Part shown: in pieces, positions 53,600 to 64,000 of the stretch
Layout: every line of letters starts with the position of its first letter
Numbering within the stretch: the stretch's first letter is position 1
Assembly: GCF_000143415.4 (NCBI RefSeq)
Contig: NW_003314351.1
Span: 289,145 to 353,144, forward strand
DNA from: Selaginella moellendorffii
Lineage: Eukaryota; Streptophyta; Lycopodiopsida; Selaginellales; Selaginellaceae
Direction of reading: 5' to 3'
Length of the DNA: 64,000 nucleotides
Made by a program: the position numbers and the translations under genes
The notes under the pieces: model-generated
What the model saw: the letters and a program-made list of their open reading frames with translations, nothing else
Database searches by the model: none
What the model was told of the DNA's origin: nothing

Positions 53600-53940
53600 C
53601 AGCGTACCAGAACTCACATGACCCTAACGCTACTTCTGGATCTCGATCATTGTTTGCTTGTAACATATATTCAATTACACTTTTCATGTGAGGCTGCATA
53701 GGAAATAATTAGTATAAACAACTGAAAAATTAAAATAACCTTACCCGGAGGATTTCTGCATCCATTTCCAACAAATGAACGAGCGCTGCACACACCTTGC
53801 ATGTAAAACTGAAACTATCACTCATTATTTCAATATCACAATCAAACGGATGTACTAACCAATTTTCTCACTTCAGGCGCAGGATCGTTAGAAAGCGTAA
53901 AAAGACCTTGAAGATAGTTATCCATGTTAACAAAGAGTGC
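53600..53940 (-). pseudogene. Transportin (karyopherin beta-2) gene fragment
   Basis: Three consecutive minus-strand exons with working splice sites encode a transportin segment: 53940-53860 ([20 protein letters not shown]), 53795-53745 (VCAALVHLLEMDAEIL) and 53693 to about 53600 ([29 protein letters not shown]). After CEFW the similarity ends and a stop follows. There is no other transportin sequence nearby. It is a stranded gene fragment among transposon debris, either captured or left from a deleted gene. The reading frame and introns within it are intact. Confidence 0.75.
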
Positions 53941-53968
53941 CTACCACCACAATCACTCACTCCTTTAT

Positions 53969-53970
<2 letters not shown>

Positions 53971-54033
<63 letters not shown>
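53971..54033. repeat. (AG)n microsatellite, about 31 units
   Basis: 63 bp of uninterrupted AG. On the minus strand it is a long CT tract about 30 bp upstream of the transportin-fragment acceptor. Confidence 0.95.
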
Positions 54034-54037
<4 letters not shown>

Positions 54038-54093
54038 TGGTAATCTGCAAGTACCATGCAAAGGTCAAGTACAGAAGGCCAAACGTTGAACAA

Positions 54094-54534
54094 CTAAATG
54101 CTAAACGGAGGAAATAGCTGAGCCAGAGTCACATTGGTGCCATTTATAGCATGTAGAACCCTTAAAAACAGGGGAGTTCGGCAGCTCTTGCGAAGCTTTC
54201 TCCTCTTCTCGACAGAGTGCTCGTGGAGAAGTTTGGGCGGCATCTTACTGCCGGATTCGGGATGCTCACCGTCTTTCTCTTTCAGCTGCAAGCCGAGCAG
54301 GTGTGAAGGAAAGTGGAGGTAACATCCACTTAAGAGGATGCTGTGGAATACATTGAAGGTGCTCAGGTCGAAGCTTTGGGTGCAACTTTCAACACTTTGC
54401 TGTGTTATGCATCTCAACCTTGCACTCCTTGCACCAGTGGTAGCGTCGTTTATCCTCAAGACAATCACCAAGAAAGTCAATGGAAGAATCCAGCCCACTA
54501 CCATCAAAATTATTCTATATTTCCAACCATCCAC
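54094..54534 (-). CDS. Unrecognised ORF with an N-terminal membrane helix (hypothetical)
   Basis: A 146-aa frame begins with MDGWKYRI and a hydrophobic stretch (ILMVVGWILPLTFLVIVL), then a basic, Ser/Leu-rich region with KEKDGEHPESGS, VEKRRKLRKS, and a tail INGTNVTLAQLFPPF. It looks like a type II membrane protein N-terminus, but I do not recognise the family and it sits in transposon-rich DNA. It may be a fragment or a chance frame. Confidence 0.25.
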   Translation of the reverse strand: MDGWKYRIILMVVGWILPLTFLVIVLRINDATTGARSARLRCITQQSVESCTQSFDLSTFNVFHSILLSGCYLHFPSHLLGLQLKEKDGEHPESGSKMPPKLLHEHSVEKRRKLRKSCRTPLFLRVLHAINGTNVTLAQLFPPFSI

Positions 54535-54666
54535 TTGTCAATTTTAGTCAGGTACTCTATAACACTATTCTTGCCTGCAAGATGAAACGTTACCTAGTTG
54601 AGAAGGAAATATCTAACAGAAGTTATATTTGCATTAGGAGGAGCAAAAACTTCCACCCAATGAGTT

Positions 54667-54720
54667 AGAGGGGGGACCTCTAGGGGGTTTTGGAAGTATA
54701 GTAGGGATAGTGTGTGAGTT
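54667..54720 (+). repeat. Short relic of the 820-bp LTR-like repeat
   Basis: The sequence around AGGGGGTTTTGGAAGTATAG and TAGGGATAGTG matches the middle of the two repeats at 56.3 and 58.6 kb over about 50 bp. Confidence 0.5.
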
Positions 54721-55027
54721 GGAGGAATCGGGTAGTTGAGGTCAAGTTGGGGCTGGATCTAGGCACACATGTGCTATGCACAATTTTGCCATGCATGCGT
54801 GAGCTCAGCCACAAGGGCTCCCTTGCCTTGGCTGCTTGATTCCTAGTAAAGCTTGCAATGGTGCAGTATGATCAAAGAGATGATCCATGAACCAATCAAG
54901 GTACTACACCTTGCCAAGGAATTGTTGCACATTATTCACGCAAATCAAACACACACATAAATTATTTCAACTTTAACCCAACCTTTTGCAATTGATCCAA
55001 CACTTTACACACATCATTAATATGTTC

Positions 55028-55486
55028 CTATGTCCCATCTAAATAAATCAAAACATCATTAATGAAGTTAATAATTACCTCTGGCATATTGCAAAAAACT
55101 TCATCCATTATCCATTGGAACGTTGCCAAAGCACTATTCAAACCAAATGGCATGACCATGAACTCATACAACCTAAAGGGTGTATAAAAAGTAGTCTTAG
55201 GAATGTTCTCCTTAGACATTGATACGTGCCAATACCCTGATGCAAGATCCAATTTGCTGAACCATTGACTCTGTCCCAAACGATCAAGTAAATCCATTGT
55301 GTGAGGAAATGGGTATACATTATGAACAATCACATTATTAAACATACAATAATTAATACAAAATTGAATGCTCCTATCAAGCTTTATCACAAGATAAAGT
55401 TCACAAATCCAAGGACTTTGAGACTTGAGGATAACTCCCTTCTTCAACATATCCTTCACATTGGCTTCCAAAATCTTGATTTTCAT
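55028..55486 (-). mobile_element. Ty3/Gypsy reverse transcriptase fragment (degenerate)
   Basis: A 152-aa frame contains the RT palm and fingers: ILKSQSPWICELYLVIKLD, VYPFPHTMDLLDRLGQSQWF, SKLDLASGYWHVSM, YEFMVMPFGLNSALATFQ and MDEVFCNMPE. The active-site box is altered to FINDVLIYL, where YLDDILIY is normal. Start and end are truncated. It lies on the same strand as the other Gypsy fragment. Confidence 0.85.
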
Positions 55487-56288
55487 GGGTGACCAACATC
55501 AAATAGGAATCTTGATTGGACGAGCATCCCTAGTGGGAATAGGGATTTTGGGTTATCTGGAGAGGCAAGGAAAATCTCCTAGAAGAGCTTGTCTTCACAT
55601 CAATTATCTTGGAGTTGACTAGCCAACTTTCACTCTCAATTTTTCCAAGGGTTTGTTATCTTTCCTTTTCATTCTTAAAAGTTTGGTTCTTGTTCTTATC
55701 ATCTCTCTTTCTTACTATGATAGGTGCTAGTCAGATCATAGCTCAGTATTACCAGCTCATTCATCTCAGCTTCACAGTAAGTTTTGGAAGAAAAAGAAAG
55801 TGTTTTTTTCATGAATTTCTAAGCCATTCCCTATATATAAGATTGAGTTCATGGCCTTGCTCTCCAAAAACCATCAGCGCTATTCCAATGGGCAGCTCTC
55901 TCTGAGTGATAAGATTCACAATGAGCTTGTGTGTGTACTCCCCCTTGATCCCTGCGACAAAGTCTTTTTCATTGCCACTGGCCTCTTTGTAAAATTGTAG
56001 CAGTAGTGGTGATTGTTGTGAATGTGATTTTGGGTATCGAAAGTTACCTGCCAGCTAGTCCTTTTAGATATTCTTTCCTTACTGCTATGATGACAAGAGG
56101 TCAGTATTGCTAGACCCATTATTAGTTTCCCACTTGAGCTAGTTGAGAAAGTGGTCAATGACCATGCACTTAAATTGGATGAACATAAGGTAAGAACCCT
56201 ATGTGTTTCTTGCTGACCATACTCAGCCTAGTTTAAGAAACTTGTGTCATTGGTTTGCACTTACTAGTATTAAGAACCCCCACAATAT
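55487..56288. other. Repeat-derived, gene-free sequence
   Basis: No coding feature recognised. Frames at 55609-55905 (+) and 55916-56158 (-) lack family features. Confidence 0.3.
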
Positions 56289-57107
56289 TGAGATTGGTCC
56301 CTTAATATTCACTAAATGATAGCTTACCATGTCTGTTAAACACCCTCGTTATCATGCCCTTTGTGTTAGTCTCATTTCAGTCCCAAATGCTATTTATAAA
56401 AAGTGTCTAGATTTGCTCATTTAGCATATTTATGGAATGTAGAGATTATTCTGAACACAATGGTGTTTGTCTTATGTCCAAATTCGCAATCTAAAGATAT
56501 TCTATATTTAATAAGTTTCAAGTTTGTCCTAGAAACTAACTCTTGATACTAAGGGAGGCTTGGGATGAAAGCCCAAAGCATGTGTTCCTCAAGGGGGGAG
56601 GGAATATAGGGGGTTTTAAATGTATAGTAGGGATAGTGGGTAGGTTGGGCATAGTTGACCAACTTAAGGCATAGTCTAACTCCCACTTGTGTGTTTGTCC
56701 TTGTTTTGCGTTCGGCTTGGGTTTAAACCCAAGTTCCATACCATGTTAGTTAGTGGAGTACCCATATCCTCATGTTAGGCCACCGATATGCTGAAATAGC
56801 ACAAGACTCCATTTGGCTCCGTTTTGTGTGCTTGTCCTAGCATTGGGATGTTGGTTGCTTTAGGACTGTTCCAAGTCACTCCATGCTTCTGTCCTTTCAC
56901 TCCTTGGGCTGTACGCTTGGGAGTTACTCTATGGTCTGGTTTCATCACTTCTTGGCTCCATGCTTAGGAGTTTGGCACTGTTCCTTTGTTTAGTGGCTCA
57001 AAGCCCTGAAACTTGAGTTCCACACCATTGTCCTTTAGACAGTGGCATGTGACACATGGCACATGGAAGGTTTAAGTTCCACTTCGTGGTTATCCTATGG
57101 TAAATCA
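56289..57107 (+). repeat. LTR-like direct repeat, copy A
   Basis: About 819 bp, starting TGAGATTGGTCCC and ending TGGTAAATCA, so TG...CA. It aligns along its whole length with copy B at 58593-59410, including TAGCTTACCATGTCT, CACAATGGTGTT, CCAAATTCGCAATCTAA and AAGCCCAAAGCATGT. No 5-bp target duplication is evident at its borders. Confidence 0.8.
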
Positions 57108-57700
57108 CCTGTTAAGTGCTCCACACTATGGAGCTGTGAGGAGCTAAGGCTTAATTGAGTGATCCAAGTCGCAAGCTCGCTAGAGCTATAAGGCCTGTCA
57201 AAGTGGAATGTTTCCATCTCCTTATGAGGAAATCTTGAATACAATGCAAACTATAAAAGTAAAAAAAATACTTAGTAGGAATAAAGATGCCAGCTGATTA
57301 TTTTTTAACCCCAGCCAAGAAACAGGAATCAGATTCTATCCTGCCAAGTTCCAAGCTCAAAGGCTGGTTGGTTAACTAAAAACAAGAGCCAGAAAGAAAA
57401 ACAGAGATGAAGATTAGGGCACACTAAGGCAGTTCACTTGTGCTTCTTGTTGGTCAGAACAACGAGAGCATGCAATCTTTTTATCGTTTAGAGTGTCACT
57501 AATCCTTTTCTCTCTCTCTAGGAATTTATGGCTTTACAGCTTAAGATACGCTCCTGTTCTTGCTGGGATGGTTCAGAAAGTTTTCAGAGTTTAGAAGTTC
57601 CAACCTCTACATCACTTGCGAGATCTATGCAAGTTTGATCTTTTAAGACTGCTGCAAGGGGTGGTAGGAGTTTTGCCTGTGTTGGGTGATGGCAAGTTAG
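57108..57700. other. Sequence between the LTR-like repeats
   Basis: No coding feature recognised apart from the gag-like fragment that follows at 57701-57895. Confidence 0.3.
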
Positions 57701-57895
57701 TCACTCCTCTACTCCCGTGACTCCTTGTTTCCCAGAAGAATTGCTCCAATCCTCAGAAGTCTTCGTGTCCAGACCATTGTAGCATTGCAAAGTTGTGCCT
57801 TGCAGATACGTAGGAAACTCCCGCAAACAACGTGCATCATCCCAAGAATGATAGGAAGCAAGTGTTAATCGCATGATGGTTACAAGGAAGAACAT
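57701..57895 (-). mobile_element. Retrotransposon gag-like fragment
   Basis: This 64-aa minus-strand frame has the retroelement gag pattern (SWDDARCLREFPTYLQGTT, then LQCYNGLDTKTSEDWSN), like the DDAxxxxFPxxLxGxAxxWYxxL block of plant LTR elements. It lies between the two LTR-like repeats, on the opposite strand to the orientation suggested by the primer-site-like sequence after copy B. Confidence 0.55.
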
Positions 57896-58240
57896 AAGAG
57901 AAAAAATAGTTTACTTCTAGCTTTCTCATCTCTACAGAGACAAGCTTACTTAATTTTATCTTCTCCAGTTATGATGAAGAAATCATCATTGTGCATGCTC
58001 CACACCCTCCTTCTCCACATCCCAATTTCATTCCAGTCAAGCCAAGCCCTGGAAATAATTACAACTTATTATTTAATTTAATAATGCACAAACCATTCAG
58101 CCTAACATTGACAAAAGCTCAAACCAACTCAAAGACTGTTGCCAATATTCTATCAAATCCAAAATGCATAATGGCTCTAAGAAAAATAGCAAGCCATGAC
58201 TAAGCAACCACAGTCAAACAACCACAGTGAATCTCACAGT

Positions 58241-58360
58241 GTCATCTAGTGGCCAACAGCCATAGCTAGTGCCATCTAGCGGCCAGCAGCCATGACCAAT
58301 GCCATCTAGTGGCCAACAACTATGACCAATGCCATCCAGCAGCCAGTGGTTCTATGGCCA
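58241..58360. repeat. Minisatellite, 30-bp unit, four copies
   Basis: GCCATCTAGTGGCCAACAGC-type units begin at 58241, 58271, 58301 and 58331, an exact 30-bp period, with a few substitutions per copy. Degenerate GGCCA/TGGCC echoes continue to about 58410. Confidence 0.9.
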
Positions 58361-58592
58361 AGGCCATAGTGCCATAGCTAGGGCTGTGGCCAGAACTATG
58401 GCCAATACACACTATTGCAAACCTATAGCCATGAAGTTATTATGCCTAGCCCGCTTAATTGATCTAGTTACAGAACAAATCTAATGATTTGAAGAGGCCA
58501 ATTTGGGGCCTTGCCAAAGCGTGATATCGTCGCATGATAATGTTATATTAGAACAAAAGAGAAAGTCAGTGTTTGATCAAGTGGAAAAAAAT

Positions 58593-59410
58593 TGAGACTA
58601 GTCCCTCAATATGGTTGGATAATAGCTTACCATGTCTACCAAACACCCTATCATGCCTTTTGTGTTAGTCTCATTTCGGTCCTAAATGCTATTTATGGAA
58701 AGTGTCTACATTTATTAATTTGGCATATCTATGGAATATAGAGATTGTCCTAAACACAATGGTGTTCGTCCCGTGTCCAAATTCGCAATCTAAGGACATC
58801 CATATTTAATAAGTTTTAAGCTTGTCCTAGAGACTAACTCCTGGTACTAAGGGAAGCTTGGGGTGAAAGCCCAAAGCATGTATTCCTCAAGGGGGGGGAG
58901 GGGGGGGGGGCATACAGGGGGTTCCAAATGTATAGTAGGGATAGTGGGTAGGTCGGGCATGGCTAGTCTAGCTCCCACTTGCGTGTTTGTCCTTGTTTTA
59001 CGTCCGGCTTGGGTCTAAGCCTAAGTTTCATTCCATGCTAGCTGATGGATTACCTATATCTTTGCGTTAGGCCATTGGTATGCTGAAATAGCGCCAAACT
59101 CCGTTTGGCTCCGTTTTGCGTGCTAATCCTGGTATAGGGATGCTGAATACTCTAGGATTGTTCCAAGTCGTTCCGTGCTCTTGTCCCTTCACTCCTTTGG
59201 TTGTATGCTCGAGAGTTGTTCTATGCTCTAGTGCCATTGTTCCTTGGCTCCATGCTTGGGAGTTTGGCACCGTTCCTTCATTCAATGGCCTAAGGCCCTG
59301 AAACTCGGGTTCCACACCACAGTCCTTTGGACACGTGGCATATGACATGTGGCACATGGAGGGTTTAGAGGGTTTAGATTTCGCTTCTGTGGTTATCCTA
59401 TGGTAAAGCA
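58593..59410 (+). repeat. LTR-like direct repeat, copy B
   Basis: About 818 bp, TGAGACTAGTCCC to TGGTAAAGCA, matching copy A with mostly transition differences. It contains a G-run (G8-A-G11 at 58891-58910) where copy A has shorter runs. About 40 bp downstream is a sequence resembling a tRNA-iMet primer-binding site. Confidence 0.8.
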
Positions 59411-59444
59411 CCATAAGATAAAGGGTAAAAACCACATGTGCTAA

Positions 59445-59465
59445 ATTTGGTATTGGAGTATGAGT
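59445..59465 (+). mobile_element. Primer-binding-site-like sequence (decayed)
   Basis: TTTGGTATTGGAGTATGAG resembles the plant LTR-element PBS TGGTATCAGAGC plus the common following ATGAG, with two or three changes. It suggests that copy B was once the 5' LTR of an element running rightwards. The 35-40 bp distance from the TG...CA end is larger than normal. Confidence 0.4.
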
Positions 59466-62400
59466 CCCGGCGAGTACTATCCAATAAGATTGGGCAACTA
59501 GTCTTGTTGCATACGTAGAGATGAAAACGATGATTTGAGTGGGTACAGGCTTGGGTGCTAAGACTTCACAATTGTTCCTTAGGTATGGATTTGATTACCT
59601 TGTTATACCTTATAATGTGGGTTTGCTCTTGGGCTCATAAGATGGATTGAGATGTTCCATTTCCCACGAGTTTGCGCTTGGGCTCGTGAGTGAGGCACAT
59701 TAGCAGCTTAAAGCTACATTTTGAGTTGGCAGGATTAATGTTAGCCTATCAGTGGTTTTATGAGTTGCTCCATATACCATGAGTGAAAGTAAACCTTCCC
59801 TGGGTTTGCTATGAGTGGCAAATAAGTTGGTCCATAGCTATTTAGCACGGCACTAGTGGATCCTTCTTAAGCATAATTACAAATGGATCAATCAAGACTA
59901 CAGGGATAAGTTTATTAATTCAAGTAGTCATTCCTATGCTCTCTCATTAACTTTTCTTGGATTGGACTGAAAGCAGTGCAAATGCAAGCTTGAGGTTTAG
60001 TCAAAGATGAGATCGAAAAGAGAGTCATCAGGGACGAAGGATCAAACACGTAAATCAGTTTTTCTCCTTGGAGAAACAATTTGCAACGAGGTGTGACACA
60101 TTACTCGTGTCCACAATATGCAATCAAGAGTCCTGACCTTGAAGCATATTGGAAATGATAGTCTTTAAAATAGTGAGTTATGGGATGGATAATGGTGAAG
60201 CGCTATACCATTTTGTTTAGGCTTGCTATTAAAGACTTGAGTTACAATGCTTAATTATTTTCCGGAGAACCTTGCTATTACTCTTTAAGTAGCTTAGTGT
60301 TAGATTAATTTTGAGTTTGGTCAAAAAGAGAATGGCATGAACTTGTCCATGTTGTGAACAAAAGTTAGTGGTATTAGGTATTGTAAATCATTATTAGTGA
60401 AGTGTGGCATTTATCATTTTGTCGAATTAAGTTGACACTTGATATTCACATAAACCTTTGAAGTAATGGCATGGGCATTACTCATGGTGTTGCTCAATTG
60501 ACGATCAAGTCATTGTGATTTCTTATATCATATTTATGTGATAAGGAACAATGTGTTTACGAAGTTGCTTAGTTAGATGATGATCAACCCCAAAATGGTT
60601 GAGGGTGAAACTAGTCTATTTACATTGAAGTAGCCTTGATTGGATTCTCAATAGTGGTCCATTATGTTAAACTTAAGTTGGTTCCTTAGTTCCTTAGGTT
60701 TGCCCATGAGGTGTTAGAAGGGGTTATAGCATTCATTTGCTATGGTTTATTGGTTTATCCATTAGCACTTGGAGTAGATTGTTGAATGGAAAAAGTGTGT
60801 TATTGAGGCATTGGCATTGCTAGCACTTGTGTTAGTGGAAGTGACATTATTATTTTGAGTGATGAGGAATTGTCTTTAGATCTTGATTTTCCATATTATT
60901 TTTCTTGTTAGTCTTTTGGCTTCACATTAGATCTTAAAGATGGTTGAAGAAGAGTGTTAGTGCAATATGGATATCCAAAGATATGGTCTTCGTGATCAAG
61001 CCTTTGATGTTTATTTTGCATTTTGCAAATGTTGGTGTAAGAATCGGAAATATGGGCATGATGTTTGATGCTTAAGCACACTATAGGTCTCAAGAATTTG
61101 TGTTGAGGTGAACGTATATAAAGTTGTTAGTATGAGGAAGTTGATTGAGTTTTGAAAGTTTGCATTCTTGAACTGAGAGTCATTCTTTCTGTAGGATAGA
61201 AAAATTTCCATAAATTTTCTAAGACTTTCTCAATGGCTGATTTATTGTTACTTTGCTCGAAAACCTTTCTGTTTTCATAAGTTAGTACAAACTAGTGAAG
61301 GGGTTGGAGTTGGCTTTGGTTAGCTTAGATCTTAGTAAGTAGTTTGTATAATGCAACCCGAAAGGGATGTTGACTTTTGGGGCTAAAGCAATTAAGTTGA
61401 ATAGAGTCTGGAGTTGGTGAAGAAAAGTGGCCATTGCACTTTTCTAAGAAGGGTGACCCTTATGTTTTTCTTTTGTAACATTGTGCTTGGTGGCAAGTTG
61501 CACTTTGCATTTTGTTAGACTCTATGAGAGTAGTAAGTTCTCACTGATCTTGACTTGGTCTTGGTAGCCCTGCACCTTGGATAAGGATGGTGATGTCTAA
61601 CTTAGTTGTTTGAGGTTGAGATGTTGATACCTGTATTATAACTTTGTCTATGAGGAGGTTGTGTACCAATATGAGTTCATCTCATGGTCTTCACTTTAGT
61701 TTCGACTAAGTGTTGATTATGCATAGCTAGCCTCTTGAGGCATGCTTAGAGCTATTGGCTAAACACATTAGTGAGCTTATTGCGGTTGAGTTGGATTCGA
61801 GTGGTTATTTAGTTTGTGCTTGTCTATGAACTTTTATCTCGTATCTGGGGTATTACATTCATATTAGACAAATATATAACTTGATGGTGTGGGTTTAGTG
61901 TTTAAATCTTATGAAAGCAAGTTGAAGAGTGATTGTTAGTTGCTCTGCAATTAATGATTGCTTATAGATTTTGTCGAGGATTGTTAGACACTTGTTTCGC
62001 TCAATGATAATTTAGTAGTGATAGGCTTGCTTTACCAAATAGTGTTGCGGAGGATTGTGTCGTTAGACTTACATAAGTTTTCTATGTTGGCATGTCGATT
62101 CTACCTCTATTGATATCATTTTGTTGTGTTTAGTCCATGGTATTGGATTTCATGGAGACTTGGATGTGGTGATTCACTCCTTGATAATGTGTTATCTATA
62201 ACTGAGTATTGCTGAAGGTTTAGTCTCGGATACTGAATAAGGTATTTTTTACTTTGGTTAGCTTGGTTGCTAGGGAGTTTTGAGTGGTGATTCACCGTTG
62301 CTTTCTTCTAGCTTTATTATGGTGTTGATGGCATTGAAGTGATGACTTATCGTTGACATTATTATTGCTGAGATTTGAGTGAAATAAGATGTCTCTTCAT

Positions 62401-64000
62401 CAGATTGATATTGAGTTTCATTAGTCTCGATGCAAATAGTGTTAATACTTGGGCTGTATCTTTGTGTTAGCAGCACTCGTGCATTTGCTAGTTAGCAATT
62501 GTATTGATGTTCTAATGAACTTAGTGGCAAATTGAGTTAGTTATGTTCTAAACGAGATTGTTTAGTAGGGGTTGAGTTTTGAGCTTTTCCTTGAAAAGTG
62601 ATTTAATCGTGGACTATGCTAGCTTTATGAGAGAAAGAGTTAGTAATCAATATTGAAGTGATTGAATCCTTGTTAGATTTCAGTTGAGATATATTAATCA
62701 TTAATGATTTTTCTTGTGCTTGTTATTTAGTGAATTATGTCTTGCTACAGATAGATTCATGGAGGATCGTTTGGTGATCACTTGTTAAGTATAGCTTTGT
62801 TATGTTTAGTTTTTGGATTGAGGCAAACATGCTCTTTATTAGCTTTGCATTATGAAATTTAACTTCTGGATGTGTTGAGGAGGATATTGTGGGTTATATA
62901 ATGATTTCTTCTTTAGCATTGAAGTTAGTTCAAATAAGACTCATGATCATTATTAGGCAAAACTTGGCTATAGGCTTCTTCGAGTTGGTTCTTTGAGTTT
63001 TTATGCTCATTGTTCCATTTGTTAGAAGTTGTTAGGGAAAGCATTTTGGCTTGTTAGCTTCGATGTTAAAATTGACTTTTGCATCTGGCAATCATTAATG
63101 GTGATTGACTATCGTCTAGGATAGTTGATTATCCTTATCAAAAGATTTGTTTGGTTATTAATATAGAATGATGTGCCATTCTTCAGAATGGTGGATTTTT
63201 TCTTCAATAATGACTATGCATTGCTCTTTTGATAGGAGGATTGATGATCTTTCATGATAGTTAATTGTTCTTTTTGATGGCTTATGGCTTTTCGTAATAC
63301 CACATGTTCTTTATGGTTTGTTTTAGATTGGTCTCTTGGGTTTGAGATATCGATAAGATGTTACTAACACTTGCTTAAGCAACTTTGGTTCCTTGGTATT
63401 ATTGATCATGATCTATTTAAATTGGCTAGTGTGATAATTAGCATGAATGAGTGTTTGTTAGTTTTGCAACATTCATTTTATTATATTGATTGTTACTCGA
63501 GCTAGTTCTAATAGATTTGGATGTTATTTCCTTCGAGTAATACATTCGCGAGCATTTTGCTTGCCAGTCAATGATACTTGTGTTCCTTGAGATGTCTTTG
63601 GTAAGTTGTTTGGTATACTGTCTACAATATTCAGTAGTTAAGTTTTCTCATTAAGTTTACTTGATAATGTACTTGCTATTGAATGTTGTTGGATAATGAC
63701 TCTTGTCTTTATCAATTATGATGATCTTGGTGGTTTTTATACTATACTTCTAGTTTATCAGATGATAACTTACTTGGAATACTTTTGTGTTCTAATCTAA
63801 GATTTATTCATTAATAATTAAGACTCTAAGAAATGACTTTGATATTGTCCATGTATTAATCTTGCGTTTGTGCGTTTGGGCCAGTATAGGCAAACTAACT
63901 TCAGCACTTTGTGTGCATGGTGAAATCTCTAATCATGGGGTAGCTATTGTCGACTGGTCACATCACCTACCTCTCTATCAATGTTCTTTATTCCATTAAA
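59466..64000. other. Gene-free, T-rich and C-poor tract
   Basis: About 4.5 kb with no frame longer than about 70 codons and no recognisable domain on either strand. The + strand is visibly rich in T and G and poor in C. If the LTR-like repeat and primer site on its left are real, this would be the non-coding or decayed interior of a large retroelement continuing beyond the window. Confidence 0.4.

Noticed and set aside
57991..58203. 70-codon plus-strand frame rich in His/Pro/Asn
   Set aside because: No family and located inside retroelement sequence.
58241..58360. 30-bp periodic repeat as a CRISPR array
   Set aside because: The units are contiguous with no spacers, diverged, and in a plant nuclear genome. 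It is a minisatellite.

Overview
This is nuclear DNA from a land plant, most likely a lycophyte such as Selaginella moellendorffii. That is inference from three things in the sequence: about ninety hand-placed spliceosomal introns nearly all 45-65 bp long, very short gaps between genes, and five pentatricopeptide-repeat (PPR) genes in 44 kb, four of them intronless and built largely of ~31-residue units. The gene families are plant-type throughout (SUVR5, TOM2B, CYP86, dirigent, TWD40-1, chlorophyll dephytylase, plastid SufC).

Positions 1-51.8 kb are gene-dense and hold about 23 intact genes. In order: the 3' end of TWD40-1 (TSET/TPLATE endocytic complex); a plastid DUF2358 protein (-); a DDX55/Spb4-type DEAD-box helicase; an RRM + CCHC glycine-rich RNA-binding protein; a PPR; HYPK; the histone methyltransferase SUVR5; a PPR (-); an O-methyltransferase; a BAHD acyltransferase (-) and its decayed paralogue; a PPR; a dirigent protein; TOM2B (-); a CCCH + WD40 protein (-); RNA polymerase subunit RPB9 (-); MRNIP; a second, dirigent-like secreted protein; a P-type PPR; two duplicated gene fragments (MRNIP/RPB9-derived and CLD1-derived); plastid SufC (-); a CYP86-type P450 (-); chlorophyll dephytylase CLD1; a PPR; the m6A-writer subunit VIRILIZER; and an ACAULIS5-like thermospermine synthase.

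From 51.8 kb to the end the character changes: AT-rich, almost no coding capacity, and debris of LTR retrotransposons (two Ty3/Gypsy reverse-transcriptase fragments, a gag-like fragment, a pair of ~820-bp LTR-like direct repeats with TG...CA ends, a primer-binding-site-like sequence), a stranded transportin exon cluster, a long (AG)n microsatellite and a 30-bp minisatellite. The last 4.5 kb is poor in C on the + strand and contains no gene I can recognise.

Functionally, the window mixes RNA-level housekeeping (ribosome biogenesis helicase, RNA-binding protein, VIR, RPB9, PPR organelle RNA factors), chromatin (SUVR5), plastid genes (SufC, CLD1, DUF2358) and a loose group of phenolic/cuticle genes (O-methyltransferase, BAHD, dirigent, CYP86). 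Many genes share promoters or overlap at their 3' ends because spacing is only tens of bases. Coordinates of spliced genes run from start to stop codon; exon boundaries were placed by hand from reading frame, family conservation and splice consensus. All product names come from remembered family motifs, not from a search.
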